This document shows, one piece after another, positions 9,241-17,558 of a DNA stretch of 48,026 bases. The position numbers were made by a program, and so were the translations under genes. Each line of letters begins with the position of its first letter. Within the stretch, counting starts at the first letter, position 1. Origin of the DNA: Candidatus Enterococcus ferrettii (lineage in GTDB: Bacteria; Bacillota; Bacilli; Lactobacillales; Enterococcaceae); contig NZ_JAFREL010000039.1 of assembly GCF_017377655.1 (NCBI RefSeq), positions 1 to 48,026 on the forward strand, read 5' to 3'. The notes under the pieces are model-generated. The model made no database searches. It had not been told where the DNA came from and worked only from the letters and a program-made list of their open reading frames with translations.

Positions 9241-11062
9241 TTCATGGATGGAACGTTACAAATTTCCTTTTGGTGCAGTAAAGGAAGGCAAGCGAGTCGA
9301 TTTTTGGATCTCGGTTCCTTCCGAACTGGAGACCAGTGTCTTCTTTGTTGTTCGCAAAGAAGGCAGCAGTATTGGTAAAATCAGTTTTCCGATGAATAAG
9401 GCCGAAGAGGATCGTTATCATTATCAATACAAGGTTGATCAAGGCAGCGGCTTGTATTTTTACTATTTCAAAATTGTTCATTTTTGTCCGGATGGCAGTA
9501 AACGCACCTTGTTCTACGGTTTTGATGGACAAGGGGGCGAAGGGAAAATTGAACATCAAGAAGCCGAGGTAGGTTCTTATCAGATGACTTGCTTTGAGAA
9601 GGCAGAAATTGCGCCCAGCTGGTATCGTGAAGCGGTTTTTTATCAAATCTTTCCCGATCGATTTGCCAATGGAAATCCCAATGGCGAAATCAGTTCACCT
9701 AAAAAAAATTCGTTTATCTATGCAACTGAAGATGACGAACCCATGTATATCCGCAATAAAGATCAGGAAGTGGTTCGCTGGGATTTCTTCGGCGGAAATT
9801 TAAAGGGAATTACTCAAAAGATTTCGTATTTTCAGGAATTAGGCATTACAGCTTTGTATCTGAATCCTATTTTTGAAGCCAGCAGCAATCATCGCTATGA
9901 TACCAATGATTATTTTGCGATTGATCCGGTGTTGGGAACAGAAAAAGATTTTGTAGAAATGCTGCAGGCCTTACATGAGGCTGGAATTTCAGTAATTTTA
10001 GATGGCGTATTTTCGCATGTCGGTAGGAACAGTCGTTACTTTAACCAAGCTGGACTTTATGGCGAAAAGGAAGGTGCTGCTCGTAATCCAGACAGTCCTT
10101 ATTATCCATGGTTCAAATTTAACCAGTACCCTAATGATTACGAAGCTTGGTGGGGTGTTGCTGACCTTCCAGAAGTTGATAAAAATAATAGAAGCTTTCA
10201 GGAATTTATTTATGGCGATGTCGAAAGTGTCCTAGCTAAGTGGACCACAATAGGTGTTGATGGCTGGCGGTTAGATGTTGCTGATGAATTAACGGATGAA
10301 TTTATTGGTGGAATTCGCAAAAATTTATTGGGGTATCAAGATAAAATATTAATTGGCGAAGTATGGGAGGATGCCTCCAATAAAATCGCTTATGATCAAA
10401 GAAGAAGATATGTTTTTGGCGATCATTTGCAAGGCGTCATGAACTATCCACTGCGACAGCAGATTATGGATGTTTTGAATCAAACCCGTTCTTTTGAAAA
10501 AGTTTGCCAGGAAATGATTCGTTATCAAGAAAATTATCCGGAAGACTTCTATTATAATCAATTGAACAATATTGGCACTCATGATACCGAACGAATCTTA
10601 ACGATGCTAGAGGGCTCCATTGATAAATTGAGTCATGCCTGGGGATTATTGTTTATGATGCCAGGAATTCCATGTGTTTATTATGGTGATGAAGCTGGTT
10701 TAACTGGCGGGAAGGATCCAGAAAATCGTAAGTTCTTTCCTTGGCAGAATGTTAACCAACGTATTTATACTTCCTGTAAAACTTGGATTCAGCGCCGGAA
10801 AAAGTATGGCTCAATGAAATATGGGGAATTTTTCCCAGTCTATTCGCTGGAGAATGATATTTTTGGCATAATCCGCTATAATGCTGAAGAATATACCGTC
10901 TATCTAGTGAATGTTTCTGATCACTCCCGTAAGATTCAAATGGAAGACTTAGCGAGTCCTCGTCAGTATCGTGGCGAGTATACAATTTTGCAGGAGTTGA
11001 GTGAGGGAATCGAACTGGCTCCTCATCAGGAGTATTTCGCTGCTAAATCTTTAGTCGAATAA
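9221..11062 (+). CDS. GH13 cyclomaltodextrinase/neopullulanase-type amylase
   Basis: This 613-residue cytosolic alpha-glucan hydrolase has an N-terminal beta-sandwich (CBM34-like, about 1-125) and a GH13 barrel. Conserved regions are visible in order: DGVFSHVGRNSRYF, DGWRLDVADEL (nucleophile Asp), LIGEVWEDA (acid/base Glu) and NIGTHDTERIL. The domain order points to subfamily GH13_20, which cleaves cyclodextrins, pullulan or maltodextrins and may trim branched oligomers left by GlgP. ATG 9221 is chosen with AGAGGAG nine bases upstream. It overlaps glgP and closes the glycogen operon, as amy does in the lactobacillus glgBCDAP-amy layout. No signal peptide is seen. Exact substrate is not certain. 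Confidence 0.87.
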   Translation: MAHIYYNSWMERYKFPFGAVKEGKRVDFWISVPSELETSVFFVVRKEGSSIGKISFPMNKAEEDRYHYQYKVDQGSGLYFYYFKIVHFCPDGSKRTLFYGFDGQGGEGKIEHQEAEVGSYQMTCFEKAEIAPSWYREAVFYQIFPDRFANGNPNGEISSPKKNSFIYATEDDEPMYIRNKDQEVVRWDFFGGNLKGITQKISYFQELGITALYLNPIFEASSNHRYDTNDYFAIDPVLGTEKDFVEMLQALHEAGISVILDGVFSHVGRNSRYFNQAGLYGEKEGAARNPDSPYYPWFKFNQYPNDYEAWWGVADLPEVDKNNRSFQEFIYGDVESVLAKWTTIGVDGWRLDVADELTDEFIGGIRKNLLGYQDKILIGEVWEDASNKIAYDQRRRYVFGDHLQGVMNYPLRQQIMDVLNQTRSFEKVCQEMIRYQENYPEDFYYNQLNNIGTHDTERILTMLEGSIDKLSHAWGLLFMMPGIPCVYYGDEAGLTGGKDPENRKFFPWQNVNQRIYTSCKTWIQRRKKYGSMKYGEFFPVYSLENDIFGIIRYNAEEYTVYLVNVSDHSRKIQMEDLASPRQYRGEYTILQELSEGIELAPHQEYFAAKSLVE

Positions 11063-11152
11063 GGGTTTCTGTAAAGTCTTTTATCAATTGCTAAGCTTTT
11101 TTTCGTCATTTGTGCTAAACTAATAAGAAATCAGAAAACGAGGATGGTTTTT

Positions 11153-11782
11153 ATGGAAAATCAACCATTTGGCGGAAGACGCGCACGCTTTCCAGCCTAT
11201 GACGATGATAAAGGTGTAAAATTGAATCAAGGCAGTCAGCGGGTATTGTTTGATGGTAATGACGATTTTATTACTGATTATAAATTAGATGCGAAAGAAG
11301 TATTGGAACGGGCAAATCGTCACACCACTCGTTCTCGCAGAGTACAAGTGGATGAAAAGCCGCGGGAAGAATTGGATCGGCACCGGATTAATCTGCCAAC
11401 GTATGAAACACGGGCTCGTGAACAAAAGCGTGCGCCACGTTCGCTGTTTGCGGATTCTAAACCTGTTACTGAAAGTAACAAGAAGGTCAGTTTTCGCGAG
11501 GAGACACGAAATGCCACGCCTTTCAAACCCAAACACGTTCCAGAATCGCTAATCCCTGATGAACCAGAGGATGCGATTCCATTGCAGGAGCTTTATACCA
11601 GCATGCGCAGTTCAAAGCAGTCTTATTTGCTATTTGACACTGGGGAAACAGCTTCACATCAGCCATCTATTCAGACAAAAGATGCGAAACATCGGCACTC
11701 GTCTCGATTAGATCGGTCGTTGCAAGGCATTATGACAGACGATACGCGGATTTTAGAAAACAGTAAATATTTCCATGAATAA
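11153..11782 (+). CDS. Hypothetical Arg-rich hydrophilic protein
   Basis: I do not recognise this 209-residue protein. It is strongly hydrophilic, has no membrane segment, and is rich in Arg, Asp and Glu (for example RANRHTTRSRRVQVDEKPRE), so it is probably largely disordered. Short N- and C-terminal blocks (GGRRARFPAYDDD; LDRSLQGIMTDDTRILENSKYF) look more constrained. The start at 11153 has GAGG nine bases upstream; an in-frame ATG at 11144 lies on that signal. A weak promoter with TGCTAAACT lies near 11113. The stop codon TAA abuts AAGGAGG of a short downstream reading frame, so it forms a small operon with the next gene. Confidence 0.7.
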   Translation: MENQPFGGRRARFPAYDDDKGVKLNQGSQRVLFDGNDDFITDYKLDAKEVLERANRHTTRSRRVQVDEKPREELDRHRINLPTYETRAREQKRAPRSLFADSKPVTESNKKVSFREETRNATPFKPKHVPESLIPDEPEDAIPLQELYTSMRSSKQSYLLFDTGETASHQPSIQTKDAKHRHSSRLDRSLQGIMTDDTRILENSKYFHE

Positions 11783-11792
11783 GGAGGATACC

Positions 11793-11819
11793 TTGTATCT
11801 TCCTATTCTTTTGAGGTGA
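11793..11819 (+). CDS. Possible 8-codon leader peptide
   Basis: AAGGAGG (11781-11787) is followed five bases later by TTG and the codons for MYLPILLR, then TGA at 11817-11819. The stop lies on the GAGGTGAG ribosome binding site of the following 62-residue gene, an arrangement typical of translational coupling. Expression is unproven; the main support is the very strong ribosome binding site, which has no other obvious target. Confidence 0.35.
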   Translation: MYLPILLR

Positions 11820-11824
11820 GTAAA

Positions 11825-12013
11825 TTGAACAATCCATTTGATGAAAAAATTGAACAGTTACGCAAAGGTGAAATCGAAACGATTGAAGTTTCCAAAGACG
11901 AATTTTTTATGTTTCGTGAAGCTTGGATCAACCAAGAAGATAAAAAATATTTTCGCGGTATTGCGGGTCTAAATGGCAATATCGTTTATGTCTATGATAC
12001 GACAACCGTTTAA
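11825..12013 (+). CDS. Small conserved-looking hypothetical protein (62 aa)
   Basis: The product is a compact alpha/beta-like peptide beginning NNPFDEKIEQLRKGEIE and ending GNIVYVYDTTTV. It has no transmembrane segment, no cysteine and no motif I can assign. TTG 11825 is preferred because AGGTGA lies five bases upstream; GTG 11816 sits within that signal. It follows the Arg-rich gene closely and lies just before the tRNA-Leu promoter. Function unknown. Confidence 0.65.
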   Translation: MNNPFDEKIEQLRKGEIETIEVSKDEFFMFREAWINQEDKKYFRGIAGLNGNIVYVYDTTTV

Positions 12014-12016
12014 AAA

Positions 12017-12045
12017 TTGACTTTTTTTACGATTATCGCTATGAT
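12017..12045 (+). promoter_or_regulatory. Promoter of tRNA-Leu
   Basis: TTGACT (12017-12022) and TATGAT (12040-12045) are separated by exactly 17 bases. Transcription would start a few bases before the mature tRNA 5' end at 12058. It begins only four bases after the preceding stop codon. Confidence 0.8.
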
Positions 12046-12057
12046 AAAAAGGATTTC

Positions 12058-12141
12058 GCGGAAGTGATGGAATGGCAGACATGCAAGATTGAGGGTCTTG
12101 TGAGCGTAAGGCTCGTGTGGGTTCAAATCCCATTTTCCGCA
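12058..12141 (+). tRNA. tRNA-Leu (anticodon GAG)
   Basis: The sequence folds as a class II tRNA. Acceptor GCGGAAG pairs with TTTCCGC with discriminator A; the D stem is ATG/CAT; anticodon stem CAAGA/TCTTG holds loop TTGAGGG with anticodon GAG; a long variable arm TGAGC...GCTC follows; the T arm is GTGGG/CCCAT with TTCAAAT. CCA is not encoded. The long variable arm and GAG anticodon identify a leucine tRNA for CUC/CUU codons. Confidence 0.93.
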
Positions 12142-12161
12142 TAAAGATAAGTAAAGTCAAA

Positions 12162-12198
12162 GCCAATCAACATTGTGAGGATGTTGGTTGGCTTTTTT
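12162..12198 (+). terminator. Rho-independent terminator after tRNA-Leu
   Basis: GCCAATCAACAT (12162-12173) pairs with ATGTTGGTTGGC (12181-12192), 12 bp with one wobble, seven-base loop, then TTTTTT. Confidence 0.88.
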
Positions 12199-12375
12199 GT
12201 ACGCTCATTTTTATGGAAATTTAGGAACTGAGTTGTTTAATGAACAATCAAATTTTTTAGAAAAAATAGTCAGAAAGATAAGTTTGAGCTTTCTGGCTCA
12301 AGGGATAATAGTATGCTATTTACAAGGACATATGTTCACCATGGACGCATGGTAAAAATAGAATGGAGGGAAAGT

Positions 12376-13113
12376 ATGGCAATAAACTGGGGCTGGCCAT
12401 TTCCTAAAGTGGGAGAAGGCAACTTCTTAGGCGGTCAACTATTTGGCAAAAATCCAGGTGGGGAATTTAGACCCAATGGATTCCACAATGGACTTGATTT
12501 CGGTTCGATTGACCATCCAGGAAATGAAATCTGTGCAGCACATGCGGGAAAAGTAGTTTTTGCTGGCTGGTCACCGTCTGGATACGAAGCACTCGGAACA
12601 GTGATTGCTACTAAGAGTGATGATGGATATTATGTTGTTTATCAAGAATTCGGTACTAGCACTGCAAATGTACATGTAAAAATAGGCGATTCGATAACAC
12701 TTGGTCAAGTAATTGGAACAAGGAATACCAGTCATTTGCACCTTGGGATTACAAAGAAAGACTGGTTACAGGCTCAATCAAGTGCATTTTCTAATGACGG
12801 AACATGGTTAGATCCGCTAAAAATTATTCGTGAAGGACTTAAGGATGACGGTCAAATTAGTATAGAGGAGGATAAAAATTTGCTTATTTATTGGAAACAG
12901 CAAAAAGTAGGTTCAACAGTCTATGATGCCTACTTGCTAAATGGAAACAAAAGAATGTATATTCATAACAATACTTTATTGAACGAATGTCGAGTACTGA
13001 CTCGCTTATACGGAGATACGAAAGAAGAGCGTTTTTACAATGACGCCTATCGAGTATTGGCATTAGAAGCAACAACCGACCTTGTAGAATTTAAATATTA
13101 TGCCAATAAGTAA
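12376..13113 (+). CDS. Phage-type M23 peptidase (endolysin-like), no signal peptide
   Basis: The 245-residue protein has an M23 (lysostaphin/LytM) zinc endopeptidase domain over about residues 1-150. Its metal ligands are visible in HNGLDFG (HxxxD) and HLHLG (HxH), and the WPFPK start and GGEFRPNGFHNG run recall tail- or endolysin-type M23 domains. About 90 residues (from NLLIYWKQQKVG) form an extra C-terminal domain I do not recognise, perhaps wall-binding. There is no signal peptide or membrane segment, so export would need a holin-like route or lysis. ATG 12376 has GGAGG six bases upstream. No other phage gene is nearby; the gene sits just after tRNA-Leu, a common integration site, suggesting a prophage or satellite relic. 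A terminator follows at 13136. Confidence 0.75.
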   Translation: MAINWGWPFPKVGEGNFLGGQLFGKNPGGEFRPNGFHNGLDFGSIDHPGNEICAAHAGKVVFAGWSPSGYEALGTVIATKSDDGYYVVYQEFGTSTANVHVKIGDSITLGQVIGTRNTSHLHLGITKKDWLQAQSSAFSNDGTWLDPLKIIREGLKDDGQISIEEDKNLLIYWKQQKVGSTVYDAYLLNGNKRMYIHNNTLLNECRVLTRLYGDTKEERFYNDAYRVLALEATTDLVEFKYYANK

Positions 13114-13135
13114 TTTGAATTCGGCTAAGTGATCA

Positions 13136-13165
13136 AGTTCTAGTCGTAATTGGCTAGGACTTTTT
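13136..13165 (+). terminator. Terminator after the M23 gene
   Basis: AGTTCTAGTC (13136-13145) pairs with GGCTAGGACT (13152-13161) with two U-G wobbles, followed by TTTT. Confidence 0.75.
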
Positions 13166-13274
13166 ACTTATCCTCCAAGTGACAAAACTGTTAGCTGGAA
13201 ATACAACCTGAGACTGAACAGTTAAACTCTTTCTTTCGGTATGCTTAGTTCCATAGAAGAAAGGAAGATGTTTA

Positions 13275-13649
13275 ATGAGTATCCTAAGAAAAATGGTCGC
13301 AGTAATCCTGATGGGAGGAATTATTTTATATGGCAGTACCTTTTTTACGCGAAATTCATCAAGTGAAATTGCGGGTGTCATGGATCAGCTTAATCCCCTA
13401 GTGAGTACGGGCGAGCTTTATGTGAAAACTGAAAAGCCTCAAAGTGTTAACGAATATGGAACGGCTGCATATCAACAAACTGCAGCGAATGCAGATGGCA
13501 AGACACGACCTGTTGCTTTCAACGGTCTGAGCGAGTTGAAAGTAGACCATTATTTAAAGCTAACCAATAAAGGTGCCCATATTGAGAATTATGAAGAGGT
13601 TCCTAAGGATCAGGTTCCGGAGAAAGCCCTGCAGCAAATTGACAAATAA
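13275..13649 (+). CDS. YxeA-like (DUF1093) secreted or membrane-anchored protein
   Basis: The 124-residue protein has one N-terminal hydrophobic helix (residues about 5-25, AVILMGGIILYGSTFF) followed by an extracytoplasmic domain. The pattern TAAYQQTAANADGKTRPVAF...LKLTNKGAHIENYEEVPKDQVPEKALQQI fits the YxeA family: paired tyrosine region, KxxxF strand and the YEEV...P.KA tail. The family's function is not established. ATG 13275 has AAGGAAG about nine bases upstream. It is monocistronic, with an inverted repeat AACTGTT...AACAGTT (13186-13223) upstream of unknown meaning and a weak hairpin downstream. Confidence 0.75.
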   Translation: MSILRKMVAVILMGGIILYGSTFFTRNSSSEIAGVMDQLNPLVSTGELYVKTEKPQSVNEYGTAAYQQTAANADGKTRPVAFNGLSELKVDHYLKLTNKGAHIENYEEVPKDQVPEKALQQIDK

Positions 13650-13894
13650 GAGCCATAAATTATAGCTATAATTCAGGCATCTCTTCATGACAGTGACATT
13701 GAAGCAATGTACATTCTGTAATGGAACTCTTTCAATTTGCCAGAAAAATCCATCTAAGTTCAGCTGTAGGTTACTAATTTTAAAAGCTCTCTAGCTTTTG
13801 AGTACATTTTTAGTTAAGTGTGCTTGCGAGGGATTTTTTGTTCGTAAAACGAAAGCTTATAAATCGTTATTTTTGCTCATTTAGAAGGACCCAG
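13650..13894. other. Intergenic region with palindrome and weak terminator
   Basis: It contains a perfect 16-base palindrome, AATTATAGCTATAATT (13658-13673), just after the YxeA-like gene, and a short hairpin AAAAGCT/AGCTTTT (13782-13799) that may end transcription between these convergent genes. No reading frame is convincing. Confidence 0.5.
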
Positions 13895-14863
13895 CTATTT
13901 CCGTTTATTCCGCTTTCGCTTCTTTTTACCGCCGGTTTTATTTCGAAGGGCTTTTTCTAGTTCGAGGTTCCTGTCTTCTTTTGATTTACCATCAAAAGGA
14001 TTAAAATTTTTCCGGCTGCTCATTCGATCCATTGGGGTTTTAACAGGTTTCTTTTTCGATTTGGCTACTTCATTTTTCTTATCCGTCTCTTTAGTTGGAG
14101 AAAATGTATTTGACTTGGATACTTTTGTAATTTCTGAGGCTTTACTATTAGACGCAGCGTTTTTAGTCGAACGTTTTGCTTTTGTCCCTTTTTTTGACTG
14201 TTCTTGAATCACTTGCTTTGGTTCGTGTAAAGGGTCTTCTTCATTACGAATATCAAAGTCGCGGTACCGTTCATCGATAGCAAAATCCATCCAAACGACT
14301 TTAGTAAATTGACGCAAGCCGTCCTTTTGAAAGATCGTTAACTCACCAAAGATATTCAAAATAGCCATTCGTTCTTTAGCAGAAAGAGGAGATACAACAT
14401 TACTAAGATTCCAGTTATGCATTTTTCCATTTTCATCCAAAAAAGAGGTTTTCAAATTTAGTTTTCGTTCACCAATTTGTACACCAGAGGTTAAAGCTGG
14501 ACGTAGAGGTTCAATATGCAATCGAGCTTCCGCGGTCAGTTGGTTATATTCGGCTTCATTCTTGTATAAGTGATTGATGACTATTTGCCACTCCTCACTC
14601 GAGAAATAGTCTTCAAAATAAATGCACAAGTGGCGTACAGAAGCATCTACTTCACCGTTCAAAAACACTTTACGCATTAAGTCCTTTGCCAAGTAGGAAA
14701 AATCTTCCGTATAAAAAGCGTTACGCAGCATAACTGCTACAGCCGCTTGAATAAGATGAGAAACATTCTTGGTTTGAGTATAAAAATCAGCAAATTTTAA
14801 TTCTAAATTATTCCTGTTGCGAGTTCCAAAGATTGTTCGTTTATGAAGTTCAGTTGTTGTCAT
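13895..14863 (-). CDS. Hypothetical protein with Lys-rich disordered tail
   Basis: I do not recognise this 322-residue protein. The first about 210 residues look globular and mostly helical (LIQAAVAVMLRNAF, VRHLCIYFEDYFSSEEW, ERMAILNIFGELTIF). The last about 110 are Lys/Ser/Asn-rich and low in complexity, ending with KTGGKKKRKRNKRK, so a nucleic-acid- or ribosome-binding tail is possible. There is no signal peptide or membrane segment. GGGAG lies eight bases before the ATG at 14863. The gene stands alone. Function unknown; the nucleic acid idea rests only on the basic tail. Confidence 0.7.
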   Translation of the reverse strand: MTTTELHKRTIFGTRNRNNLELKFADFYTQTKNVSHLIQAAVAVMLRNAFYTEDFSYLAKDLMRKVFLNGEVDASVRHLCIYFEDYFSSEEWQIVINHLYKNEAEYNQLTAEARLHIEPLRPALTSGVQIGERKLNLKTSFLDENGKMHNWNLSNVVSPLSAKERMAILNIFGELTIFQKDGLRQFTKVVWMDFAIDERYRDFDIRNEEDPLHEPKQVIQEQSKKGTKAKRSTKNAASNSKASEITKVSKSNTFSPTKETDKKNEVAKSKKKPVKTPMDRMSSRKNFNPFDGKSKEDRNLELEKALRNKTGGKKKRKRNKRK

Positions 14864-15387
14864 ACCTACATCTCCCTTTTTTATACGCTTTCATTTGTAA
14901 AACGATTGGTCACACTTTTTTGATTTTATTTGCCATATTCAGATTTGTAAAAGAATAGTGGAATTCGTTTTCATGAATATCATATATAATCGTTTCAATA
15001 AAATCAATAGTAAAATCAAAAAACGAATATCCAATATATTTACATAGTATTAAATAAATGGATTGGAACAGTTTTTAGACAATTACAAAAATCGCTAACT
15101 AGTAATCTTATTAAGCGGAAAGGGCCAATTTTTAGTATAGATTGGCCATTGTAATTCTATTGCTATAATTTTTAAAATTATGCGGAAAAATATTTTGATA
15201 AATTGCATGAGTCGATTAAATAAAAAATTGTAAAAAGACACAATTTTAATTTTGAGAAAGTATCTTTTTAAACTCACGAAAGGCTTAGGTAAGTTATTTT
15301 AGTACCAGCAATTGGTTGCTCTAGTTTCCTCCATAGGCTACAATAGGATAGAAAATGTGAATATGCATATTTTGGAGGAAATTGTAC
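14864..15387. other. 524-base AT-rich intergenic region
   Basis: This region separates the divergent hypothetical gene and the HTH/TPR regulator. It contains a 7-bp hairpin GGCCAAT/ATTGGCC (15123-15147, loop 11) and the regulator's promoter (15316-15344). A 60-codon minus-strand frame here lacks a ribosome binding site. I looked for a short signal-peptide gene that might partner the regulator and found none I could support. Confidence 0.5.
15316..15344 (+). promoter_or_regulatory. Promoter of the HTH/TPR regulator
   Basis: TTGCTC (15316-15321) and TACAAT (15339-15344) are spaced by 17 bases, with the start codon about 44 bases downstream. Confidence 0.6.
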
Positions 15388-16215
15388 ATGGAATCCATTG
15401 GACAAGTCTTAAAAGACTTCCGTAAAGAACATGGAATGACACAAAAGGATTTATCACGCGATATTTGTTCGCAAAGTGTCTTGAGTCGAATCGAGAACAA
15501 TGAAGAAATTCCTAATATCCTGGTAATGCAACAGCTTTGCCAACGCTTGGGTATTACGATTGATCAATTAATGGTGGATTTTTTACCGAAAGAACTGCTG
15601 CTGAGGAAGTATTTTCAAAAAATGTATTTCTTAATGCGCCATCAGCGATTTGCTGAAATTCGGGCTATCCTAAATTATTTAGAGGAAAAACGTCGGATTG
15701 TTTTGGATAAGGATCTGCAGCAGTTTTATTACTTTAAAGCTGTTTGCGCTTTTTATTTAGATAATAATCCTAAGCAGGCCTTAGATAATGCTCGAAAGGG
15801 CTTGGATATTTCGGTTTCGAAGAAGTATCAAGGGTATTTTGATAGTAAAATATTATTGATGGCCTTCGCGGCTAAAATGAACGATCGGCTGGAAAAAAAT
15901 GAGGAAGCTGATCGACTGTATAACAAAAGTATTGAACTCTTTGAAACCACGATGTGTGACTATACAGAAAAGATTGAATTGAGTGAATTATTTTTGGATT
16001 ATGCGTTATTTCTACTAGGACGTAATGAGTACCAGCAGGCTGACAAAATTATTGATTTGGGCTTGCGTTGGAATCAGCAGCAGGCCAGCTGCTATAAATT
16101 AAACGAGCTGTTAACCTTGAAAATGACGATTCTAAAAATGATCGGCGAGGACAAGGATTCACAACGGTATCGAGAGTGGTTAAATGCTACCACCAAATTG
16201 AGAGATTTTTTTTAA
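15388..16215 (+). CDS. Rgg/PlcR-like HTH-TPR transcriptional regulator
   Basis: The 275-residue protein has an N-terminal XRE-type HTH (about 1-65; TQKDLSRDICSQSVLSRIEN as two helices) and a helical C-terminal region of about 200 residues with TPR-like repeats (FYYFKAVCAFYLDNN, YALFLLGRNEYQQADKIID). This layout is that of RNPP regulators (PlcR, Rgg, PrgX), many of which bind a re-imported peptide. GGAGG lies nine bases before ATG 15388. It stands 77 bases upstream of nagA in the same direction, so it may control or share a transcript with it. No cognate peptide gene was found, so quorum sensing is only a possibility. Confidence 0.8.
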   Translation: MESIGQVLKDFRKEHGMTQKDLSRDICSQSVLSRIENNEEIPNILVMQQLCQRLGITIDQLMVDFLPKELLLRKYFQKMYFLMRHQRFAEIRAILNYLEEKRRIVLDKDLQQFYYFKAVCAFYLDNNPKQALDNARKGLDISVSKKYQGYFDSKILLMAFAAKMNDRLEKNEEADRLYNKSIELFETTMCDYTEKIELSELFLDYALFLLGRNEYQQADKIIDLGLRWNQQQASCYKLNELLTLKMTILKMIGEDKDSQRYREWLNATTKLRDFF

Positions 16216-16292
16216 AATGGTCTACACCATTCTTGACAGAATCCCTGATCAGTAGTACTTTTAAACTATCAAGCAAGAAGGAGCGCTTAAGG

Positions 16293-17441
16293 ATGAAAAC
16301 ATTTATTTATGCGGACAAATTCTTTTTGAAATCCGGCGTAAAAGAAGCAGGCTATTTAGAAATTACAGATGGAATTTTTGGTGATTATACGAAGGAACTA
16401 CCTGATGCAGAAGCAAACGTAATTGACCAGACAGGCAAGTGGATTGCACCAGGACTTGTGGATACTCATATACATGGCTTTAAAAACCATGATGTAATGG
16501 ATAATGATGCAGAAGGCTTGAAAGTCATGTCTGAAGGACTTCTTTCCTGTGGTGTAACCAGTTTCTTGCCAACAACGTTAACTTCTACTAAGGAACGTTT
16601 GAAGGATGTTGCAGAAACGATCGGAAAAACCTACCAAGAAGTACCAGGTGCAAAAATTCAAGGGATTTACTTTGAAGGACCGTTCTTCACAGAAGAACAT
16701 AAAGGGGCTCAAAATCCGAGCTATTTCGGCGATCCAGATGTAGATACCTTCAACGAATGGCAAGAAGCTTCTGGTGGCTTAATTAAAAAAATCGCCTTGG
16801 CACCTGAACGTAAAGGTGTCGAAGAGTTTGTCAAAACGGTGACGGATGAAGGTGTAGTGGTTTCTTTGGGACATTCAAATGCCACTTTGGAAGAAGCCCA
16901 AGCAGCGGTTGAGGCTGGAGCAAGTGTTTTTGTTCATGCATACAATGGCATGCGCGGTTTGAATCATCGTGAACCAGGAATGGTTGGCGCATTGCTATCA
17001 TTGCAGCATGTTTTCTCTGAGCTGATATGTGATGGACACCATGTACACCCGCAAGCCGCTGAAATTTTAATGGAAAAAGCGGGACACGATCATGTGGCAT
17101 TGATCACCGACTGTATGATGGCCGGCGGTATGCCAGATGGCAACTATAATCTAGGCGAATTTCCAGTTGTTGTAAAAGAAGGAACGGCTCGCTTAGAATC
17201 CGGTAATTTAGCTGGAAGTATTTTGAAGCTGAAGGAAGCAATCAAAAATGTAGTTGATTGGAATATTGCTACTCCAGAAGAAGCAATTATGATGGCAACT
17301 TATGTACCAGCTGTCAGCTGTAAAATTGATGACCATTGCGGTATGATTGCTAAAGGCAGAGCGGCCGATTTCATTGTCCTGCAACCAAATATGGAATTAG
17401 AAGCGACTTATTTAGACGGTGTTGAACGTTACCATAATTAA
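16293..17441 (+). CDS. nagA: N-acetylglucosamine-6-phosphate deacetylase NagA
   Basis: NagA hydrolyses GlcNAc-6-phosphate to glucosamine-6-phosphate and acetate, feeding amino sugars from wall turnover or the PTS into glycolysis. The 382-residue amidohydrolase shows GLVDTHIHG near residue 55, the metal Glu in YFEGPF, GHSNAT, HAYNGMRGLNHREPG, CDGHHVHP and the catalytic Asp in LITDCMMAGG. Start 16293 has AAGGAG nine bases upstream; longer in-frame starts would overlap the previous gene. A strong terminator follows at 17479. Confidence 0.94.
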   Translation: MKTFIYADKFFLKSGVKEAGYLEITDGIFGDYTKELPDAEANVIDQTGKWIAPGLVDTHIHGFKNHDVMDNDAEGLKVMSEGLLSCGVTSFLPTTLTSTKERLKDVAETIGKTYQEVPGAKIQGIYFEGPFFTEEHKGAQNPSYFGDPDVDTFNEWQEASGGLIKKIALAPERKGVEEFVKTVTDEGVVVSLGHSNATLEEAQAAVEAGASVFVHAYNGMRGLNHREPGMVGALLSLQHVFSELICDGHHVHPQAAEILMEKAGHDHVALITDCMMAGGMPDGNYNLGEFPVVVKEGTARLESGNLAGSILKLKEAIKNVVDWNIATPEEAIMMATYVPAVSCKIDDHCGMIAKGRAADFIVLQPNMELEATYLDGVERYHN

Positions 17442-17478
17442 ATGCAAAAGCTCGATCTGAACGGATCGATTTTGTAGG

Positions 17479-17516
17479 GACCTTGTAAATCCAAACCGGG
17501 TTTGCGAGGTCTTTTT
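17479..17516 (+). terminator. Terminator after nagA
   Basis: GACCTTGTAAATCC (17479-17492) pairs with GGGTTTGCGAGGTC (17498-17511) over 14 positions with three wobbles, loop AAACC, then TTTTT. A weaker hairpin TCGATC/GATCGA with TTTT lies just upstream near 17454-17474. Confidence 0.85.
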
Positions 17517-17558
17517 GGTTTCCTTATGGTAGACTAATAAGGAGGAGGACGACACAAC

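Noticed and set aside
9242..9646. 134-codon frame antisense to the GH13 enzyme
   Set aside because: Shadow of a real gene; no ribosome binding site or family match.
12376..13649. Complete prophage after tRNA-Leu
   Set aside because: Only the lysin-like gene looks phage-derived; no integrase, repressor, structural genes or duplicated tRNA end are visible.
15095..15277. 60-codon minus-strand frame as a possible peptide partner of the HTH/TPR regulator
   Set aside because: No ribosome binding site at the GTG start and a composition expected from AT-rich noncoding DNA.
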